Part shown: positions 30,328-34,281 of the stretch, piece after piece | Numbering within the stretch: the first letter of the stretch is position 1 | How the letters are laid out: each line of letters opens with the position of its first letter | Source: Bacteroidales bacterium | GTDB taxonomy: Bacteria > Bacteroidota > Bacteroidia > Bacteroidales > Bacteroidaceae | DNA: 34,281 bases | Direction of reading: 5' to 3' | NCBI GenBank assembly: GCA_004555425.1 | Contig: SFID01000010.1 | Span: 1 to 34,281 of the forward strand | Notes under the pieces: generated by a model | Seen by the model: the letters and a program-made list of their open reading frames with translations, nothing else | Database searches by the model: none | Told to the model about the DNA's origin: nothing | Made by a program: the position numbers and the translations under genes

Positions 30328-31671
30328 TTAGCGTGCGTAGGTGACGGCTTGCCCCTTGTGGTCCTCGTCCGTGATGTGGCCTTGGTTGTAGAGCAGGTAG
30401 CCGTTGCAGAAAGTTTTCTCAACACGCCAGCGGAAGGTGCGGCCCTCAAGCGGACTCCAGTTGCACTTGCTCTCAATGCGGTTGGGCGTGAGCGTCCACG
30501 GGCTGTGGGGGCGCACCAGCACGAAGTCGGCCTTGTAACCAGGGCGCAGGAATCCGCGATTTTCGATGTCGAAGATGCGTGCGGGTTCGTGGCACATCGT
30601 TTCGACGAGGCGCGGCAGGCTGAGCACGCCCTCGTCCACCAGTCCAAGCATACCGACCAGCGAGAATTGCACCATGGGCATTCCCGAAACGGCGCGTGCT
30701 GCGCCGCCCTGCTTCTCGCGCAGGAGGTGGGGCGCATGGTCCGTGGCAACGGTGCTGATGCGGCCATCGGCCAAGGCGGCGCGGAGGGCATCGCGGTCTT
30801 CGCGGGTCTTGACCGAAGGGTTGCACTTGATGCGCGTGCCCAGTCGGTCGTAGTCGGCATCGGTGAAGAGCAGGTGTGGCAGGCATACCTCGGCCGTTAC
30901 CTTGGGATAGGCTGCAAGGTCGAAGAGTTCAAGTTCGCGCGCCGTGGAAAGGTGGGCCACGTGCAGACGGGTGTCATACTCGTGCGCCAACCGCACGGCC
31001 AACTCCGTACTGCGGTAGCAGGCTTCGGCGGAGCGTATCTGCGCGTGGAAACGCACGGCGGGGTCGGGCCCATTGACGGTCTGGCATTTCTTCATGGCCA
31101 GGTTGATGAGCGTGGTGTCCTCGCAGTGCGTCACGATGGGCAGACGGCTGTTGTCAAAGAGGCGGGCGAGCACTTCTTCGTGGTCCACGAGCATATTGCC
31201 CGTGGAAGAACCCATGAAAACCTTGATGGCGGCTACGCGGCGGCGGTTGATGCGGCGCAGGAACTCGGCATTCTCGTTCGTCGCGCCGACCAGAAAACCA
31301 TAGTTGACCACGCACCGCTCGGAAGCGATGGCCTCCTTGAGGGCAAGGGCCTCGTCGGTGGTCGTTTGCGGCACGACATTGGGCATGTCCAGCACCGTCG
31401 TGACACCGCCAGCAGCAGCAGCGCGGCTCTCCGACTTCATATCGGCCTTGTGTGTGAGGCCAGGGTCGCGGAAGTGCACGTGGGTATCAATCACGCCTGG
31501 CAAGAGATAGCAGCCTTGGGCATTGATAACCTCGTCGGGTGGACAGACTGATTCGGCATCCTGACCGCGTAGGACTTCCTCAATGTGATGGTTCACAATG
31601 AGCAGCGACCCGAGGAAGGCTTCGCCCTCGTTGACGATGGTCGCGTTTTGGATGAGTGTACGTTTGTGCAT
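30328..31671 (-). CDS. pyrC: Dihydroorotase (class I)
   Basis: The 447-residue amidohydrolase carries the family motifs. These are DTHVHFRDPG at 62-71 (metal-binding HxH), AIKVFMGSSTG with the carbamylated Lys150, THCED near 181-185, HVAHLST near 237-243 and ATDHAPH with Asp311. It closes N-carbamoyl-aspartate to dihydroorotate in pyrimidine synthesis. DHVHFRDPG-type openings and HAPH favour dihydroorotase over allantoinase or hydantoinase. ATG at 31671 is chosen as it begins MHKRTLIQNATIV. It is first in a run with the MetH-activation protein, metallophosphoesterase and plsC. Confidence 0.9.
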   Translation of the reverse strand: MHKRTLIQNATIVNEGEAFLGSLLIVNHHIEEVLRGQDAESVCPPDEVINAQGCYLLPGVIDTHVHFRDPGLTHKADMKSESRAAAAGGVTTVLDMPNVVPQTTTDEALALKEAIASERCVVNYGFLVGATNENAEFLRRINRRRVAAIKVFMGSSTGNMLVDHEEVLARLFDNSRLPIVTHCEDTTLINLAMKKCQTVNGPDPAVRFHAQIRSAEACYRSTELAVRLAHEYDTRLHVAHLSTARELELFDLAAYPKVTAEVCLPHLLFTDADYDRLGTRIKCNPSVKTREDRDALRAALADGRISTVATDHAPHLLREKQGGAARAVSGMPMVQFSLVGMLGLVDEGVLSLPRLVETMCHEPARIFDIENRGFLRPGYKADFVLVRPHSPWTLTPNRIESKCNWSPLEGRTFRWRVEKTFCNGYLLYNQGHITDEDHKGQAVTYAR

Positions 31672-31706
31672 ACGGAAGGGGGGGATAAGGAATCCAAGAA
31701 ACAGGT

Positions 31707-31842
31707 TCAAGGTAGGTTCTATAAATTAGCTTGTGATGAATTTTCGGCTATCGTGCCGTAGGTTTTTGTTTTTTGTGAGGGAGCGTAGCGGGCTACGTGA
31801 CCGAATGATTCCATTAAAACTAATTTATAGAACCTACCTCAA
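31707..31842. mobile_element. MITE-like element (family E) with 4-bp target duplication
   Basis: The element runs from 31711 to 31838 with ends AGGTAGGTTCTATAAATTAG and the perfect complement CTAATTTATAGAACCTACCT. TCAA occurs directly on both sides (31707-31710 and 31839-31842), as expected of a 4-bp target-site duplication. The inside is non-coding and contains the palindrome-like CGGCTATCGTGCCG. It separates the DPM1-like gene from pyrC. Confidence 0.8.
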
Positions 31843-31889
31843 GGGGCTAGCCGTTCAGACCAGCCTCGTATGCTGCGGGTGAGTCAGGC

Positions 31890-32639
31890 TCAGGCCTTCT
31901 TGGGCTGAATCTTTCCAGTCAGGGCGGCCCAGCGCAGTTTGATAACGCCGAAGAGGGCCTCGCTGAAGATACCACCGCTCATCTTGCTCACGCCCAACTG
32001 GCGGTTGACAAAGATGACGGGCACTTCGGCAATGCGGAAGCCCAGTTTGTAGGCCGTAAACTTCATCTCGATTTGGAAGGCGTAGCCCTTGAAGCGGATC
32101 TTGTCGAGGTCTATCGTTTCGAGCACCTTGCGGCGGTAGCACTTGAAGCCCGCCGTGGTGTCGTGGATGGGACAGCCCGTGATGATGCGCACGTATTTCG
32201 AGGCGAAATAACTCATCAGTACGCGGCCCATGGGCCAGTTCACCACGTTGACGCCCGTCACATAGCGCGAACCAATCGCCACATCGGCCCCATCCTCCGC
32301 ACAGGCGGCATAGAGGCGCGGCAGGTCCTTCGGGTCGTGGCTGAAGTCGGCATCCATCTCGAAGATGTAGTCATAGCCATGCTCCAGCGACCATTTGAAA
32401 CCAGCGATATAGGCCGTGCCCAGTCCGAGTTTGCCCTTGCGCTCCACGAGGTGCAGGCGGCCAGCAAACTCCACCTCCATCAGTCCCTTGACAATGGCAG
32501 CGGTGCCGTCGGGCGAGCCGTCGTCGATAATCAAGATGTGGAAACCATGCTCCAAGCCCATGACGGCGCGGATGATATTCTCAATGTTCTCCCGCTCGTT
32601 GTACGTGGGGATGATTACGATGCTGTCAGATTTGTGCAT
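31890..32639 (-). CDS. DPM1-like polyprenol phosphate mannosyltransferase
   Basis: The 249-residue GT2 glycosyltransferase has VIIPTYNERENI, the nucleotide-binding DDGSPDGT at 39-46, the metal-binding DAD at 96-98 (FEMDADFSHDP), and GSRYVTGV. It also has the FKCYRR and FKGYAFQIEMKFTAYKLGF segments characteristic of dolichol/polyprenol phosphate mannosyltransferases. It transfers a sugar, probably mannose, from a nucleotide sugar to polyprenyl phosphate. There are no C-terminal membrane helices, so it is the short DPM1 form and may rely on a membrane partner. The ATG at 32639 begins the domain. A possible promoter and a small family E hairpin lie upstream. Confidence 0.87.
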   Translation of the reverse strand: MHKSDSIVIIPTYNERENIENIIRAVMGLEHGFHILIIDDGSPDGTAAIVKGLMEVEFAGRLHLVERKGKLGLGTAYIAGFKWSLEHGYDYIFEMDADFSHDPKDLPRLYAACAEDGADVAIGSRYVTGVNVVNWPMGRVLMSYFASKYVRIITGCPIHDTTAGFKCYRRKVLETIDLDKIRFKGYAFQIEMKFTAYKLGFRIAEVPVIFVNRQLGVSKMSGGIFSEALFGVIKLRWAALTGKIQPKKA

Positions 32640-32667
32640 AGAATAAATGAATTTTTACGTTGTGCCT

Positions 32668-32711
32668 AGGTAGATTCCATCCATTGGCTAATGGCGCAGG
32701 CGAACCTACCT
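32668..32711. repeat. Short family E hairpin in the glycosyltransferase leader
   Basis: AGGTAGATTC (32668-32677) and GAACCTACCT (32702-32711) are inverted with one mismatch, and 24 nt lie between. The ends match the MITE-like element at 31711. It lies between the predicted transcript start (about 32716) and the start codon. Confidence 0.6.
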
Positions 32712-32722
32712 CTACTAGCACA

Positions 32723-32730
32723 CAAAGGTA
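32723..32730 (-). promoter_or_regulatory. -7 element for the DPM1-like gene
   Basis: TACCTTTG on the minus strand fits the Bacteroidetes -7 consensus. The -33 element is not clear. The leader would be about 77 nt. Confidence 0.45.
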
Positions 32731-32812
32731 GGAAGTTTTCGCGAAATGAACTTTCGTTTTCCATGGAAATCTCGTTTCTGCCCCCAGATACGCCCCTTTT
32801 CGGCCCGTATTC

Positions 32813-32844
32813 CTTGTTCGGATGGCTAAATTTCCCTTCCTTTG
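32813..32844 (+). promoter_or_regulatory. Promoter for the TlpA-like gene
   Basis: CTTG at 32813-32816, a 20-nt spacer and TTCCTTTG at 32837-32844, each with one mismatch to consensus. The predicted start is near 32851, about 28 nt before the ATG. Confidence 0.5.
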
Positions 32845-32878
32845 TCCCCGAAAACTAGTTCCAAAACACATAATCCTT

Positions 32879-33955
32879 ATGAAGAAAATCATCATGGCCG
32901 CCCTGCTCCTCGTCTTAGGGCTGACGGCAACAGCGCAAAACTACGAACTGACGGGTAAACTCCCCAAGGGACAGAAGAAAGTCTATTTCTACGATTTGAC
33001 TTCCCGAGCGATGGATTCGCTCCTTGTGGACAGCAAAGGCGCTTTCCTGAAGAAGGGCAATTCCACGGAGACCCTCCTTTGGTACGTGCTTGACGAAACG
33101 CAAGAGAAAGTGATTCCCGTGGTGCTGGACGGCAAGGTGACCGTTGATTTCGAGAATATGACCGCCAAGGGTACGGCCGAAAACGAACAGTTGACGAAAT
33201 GGGAAGCCCAACTCTCTCCCCAGAAGAAGGTGATGTACGCAGCCATGACAGAGTTTGTGGAGAAGAGGAAGAGCGGAACGGCTTCCGACTCCGTGCTCCA
33301 TCAGTTGTACGAAAAATATTCGGTGGAAAATGACAAATTCATTCAGTTGGTTGTGCAGGGGGCAAAGGACAATATGACGGCCCTCTTCCCCGCCGTCTAT
33401 ATGTGTGATGTGGCTTCCATGGTGGACCGCCAGGAACTTTTGGCCCTTGCCGAGCAGAAACCCGCATGGCTTGCCACGGCCGCAATGAGCCGTGTGCGCG
33501 AAGAGATGAAGGGATGGGCGCGTCAGGCCGTCGGCATCCCATTTACCGACCTCGAGATGAACGACACCACAGGCGCACCCCACAAACTCTCCGAATATGT
33601 GGGCAAGGGCAACTATGTGCTCGTGGACTTCTGGGCCTCGTGGTGCGGTCCCTGCCGTGCTGAAATGCCCGCGGTCAAGGCGCTCTATGATAAATACCAC
33701 GCCACGAAGGGCTTCGACATCGTAGGCCTATCCTTTGACCAGAAGAAGGAGGCATGGGTGGCCTGCATCCAGAGGATGGACCTGCCCTGGCACCACCTCA
33801 GCGACCTCAAGGGCTGGCACTGCGTAGCCGCCCAGGTATATGGTGTCAATAGCATTCCCTTCACCCTCCTGATAGGCCCCGATGGCCGTATCGTTGCCGC
33901 TGGCCTGCATGCCGAAGGATTGGCCAAGAAACTGGCCGAGATTTACGGTGAGTAA
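32879..33955 (+). CDS. TlpA/ResA-like thiol-disulfide oxidoreductase (DUF4369)
   Basis: The 358-residue protein has a signal peptide (MKKIIMAALLLVLGLTATAQ), so it is periplasmic. An N-terminal DUF4369-like beta domain (about residues 22-110) and a helical linker precede a thioredoxin domain from about 220. The latter has the redox motif WCGPC at 255-259 and the cis-proline loop SIPFTLLIG. Proteins of this type in Bacteroidales reduce or rearrange disulfides in the periplasm, sometimes for cytochrome maturation or oxidative stress, though the substrate here is unknown. ATG at 32879 begins the signal peptide; the upstream frame is excluded by the promoter. No clear terminator follows. Confidence 0.9.
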   Translation: MKKIIMAALLLVLGLTATAQNYELTGKLPKGQKKVYFYDLTSRAMDSLLVDSKGAFLKKGNSTETLLWYVLDETQEKVIPVVLDGKVTVDFENMTAKGTAENEQLTKWEAQLSPQKKVMYAAMTEFVEKRKSGTASDSVLHQLYEKYSVENDKFIQLVVQGAKDNMTALFPAVYMCDVASMVDRQELLALAEQKPAWLATAAMSRVREEMKGWARQAVGIPFTDLEMNDTTGAPHKLSEYVGKGNYVLVDFWASWCGPCRAEMPAVKALYDKYHATKGFDIVGLSFDQKKEAWVACIQRMDLPWHHLSDLKGWHCVAAQVYGVNSIPFTLLIGPDGRIVAAGLHAEGLAKKLAEIYGE

Positions 33956-34037
33956 TCTGCCCGAGAGGTACGGCATATTCTCTGGCCATACGAACAATCC
34001 GCGAAAAGGGTAGGTCCAGTAAAATCCTAAATTCCAA

Positions 34038-34119
34038 AGGTCGGTTCTAGAATTGGTTTGCGATGGGTTTTCGGCACGATAGCCGCGAATCCATCGCAAA
34101 CAATTTATAGAACCTACCT
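34038..34119. mobile_element. Short family E hairpin element
   Basis: AGGTCGGTTCTAGAATTG (34038-34055) and CAATTTATAGAACCTACCT (34101-34119) are inverted with one mismatch and one indel. A second inner palindrome (GTTTGCGATGG/CCATCGCAAAC) continues the stem. The centre CGGCACGATAGCCG is the exact reverse complement of the centre of the larger copy at 31711-31838. Confidence 0.75.
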
Positions 34120-34124
34120 AAATT

Positions 34125-34281
34125 GTAACTACTCAGGTGGATTTATAATTGCAAATTGCGCTGGAAAGAAATGTACCGCACCTTGCTTGTGGGCGTGTGG
34201 CTCAGCAGTGGGAGGAGTAACGTGAAAGTACCGCACCTTGCTTTGCAAGGTGTGAGTACGGAGTTTGTTCTCATTGAAACT
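34125..34281 (+). repeat. C element, A/B hybrid and A element at window end
   Basis: GTAACTACTCAGGTGG and ATTTATAATTGCAAATTG form a C element. It is followed by an A-left/B-right hybrid (ATGTACCGCACCTTGC, then GTGTGGCTCAGCAG) and a full A element from about 34214 that runs to the window edge. Gene-free stretch 33956-34281 contains this and the family E hairpin. Confidence 0.85.

Noticed and set aside
1..34281. tRNA or rRNA genes
   Set aside because: No TTCGA-loop/acceptor combinations with CCA-like ends and no rRNA-conserved segments were seen by eye.

Overview
The window looks like a chromosomal segment of a Bacteroidales bacterium, most likely Prevotellaceae. The basis is gene content and signals: a MurF-alanine racemase fusion, a bifunctional Fkp fucokinase/guanylyltransferase, a GSCFA protein, a DUF2027-Smr protein, a short AMP nucleosidase, and several promoters of the Bacteroidetes sigma type (TTTG, about 20 nt, TAnnTTTG) instead of -35/-10 boxes. 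No rRNA, tRNA, phage gene, transposase or CRISPR array was seen. Genus assignment is inference.

Layout. 0.4-4.3 kb: a secreted Cys/Lys-rich small protein, a DUF2027-Smr protein and an exported TPR protein, all on +. 4.5-7.4 kb: a solo HSDR_N-type PD-(D/E)XK protein (-), AMP nucleosidase and DNA polymerase III delta (+). 7.4-10.15 kb: 2.7 kb without a convincing gene; it holds repeats and a strong promoter followed by a foldable sequence (candidate ncRNA). 10.15-12.95 kb: an XRE-type regulator and ComEC. 13.0-14.7 kb: an MltF-like lytic transglycosylase (-) and a Dabb protein (+) from divergent promoters. 14.7-16 kb: repeat-dense, gene-free. 16-26.9 kb (all -): MurF-Alr, GSCFA protein, DUF308 membrane protein, AguB, AguA, Fkp, GtrA and a GNAT acetyltransferase. 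27.3-32.6 kb (-): a DPM1-like glycosyltransferase, then a tight run of dihydroorotase, MetH-activation-domain protein, metallophosphoesterase and PlsC. 32.9-34.0 kb: a TlpA-like thioredoxin (+).

Functions. AguA and AguB are consecutive steps from agmatine to putrescine. MurF-Alr and the lytic transglycosylase act on peptidoglycan. Fkp supplies GDP-fucose for surface glycans, and GtrA plus the DPM1-like transferase suggest polyprenyl-linked sugar transfer. PlsC makes phosphatidic acid; dihydroorotase is de novo pyrimidine synthesis. ComEC is the DNA-uptake channel.

The notable part is the space between genes. At least six short repeat families fill it. The most striking is an array of about 26-bp modules: a constant linker (GTTGAAACTAGG-like) alternating with small palindromes whose stem sequence differs from module to module while both arms change together. 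A second family (CACCTTGC..GCAAGGTG versus CACGTTGC..GCAACGTG) shows the same compensatory change and often occurs as head-to-head pairs. Both combine into a near-duplicated cassette (7.56 and 14.86 kb) differing by exactly one 26-bp module. A MITE-like element with perfect 20-bp inverted ends and a 4-bp target duplication lies at 31.7 kb. Several genes end inside these repeats, which supply their stop codons.
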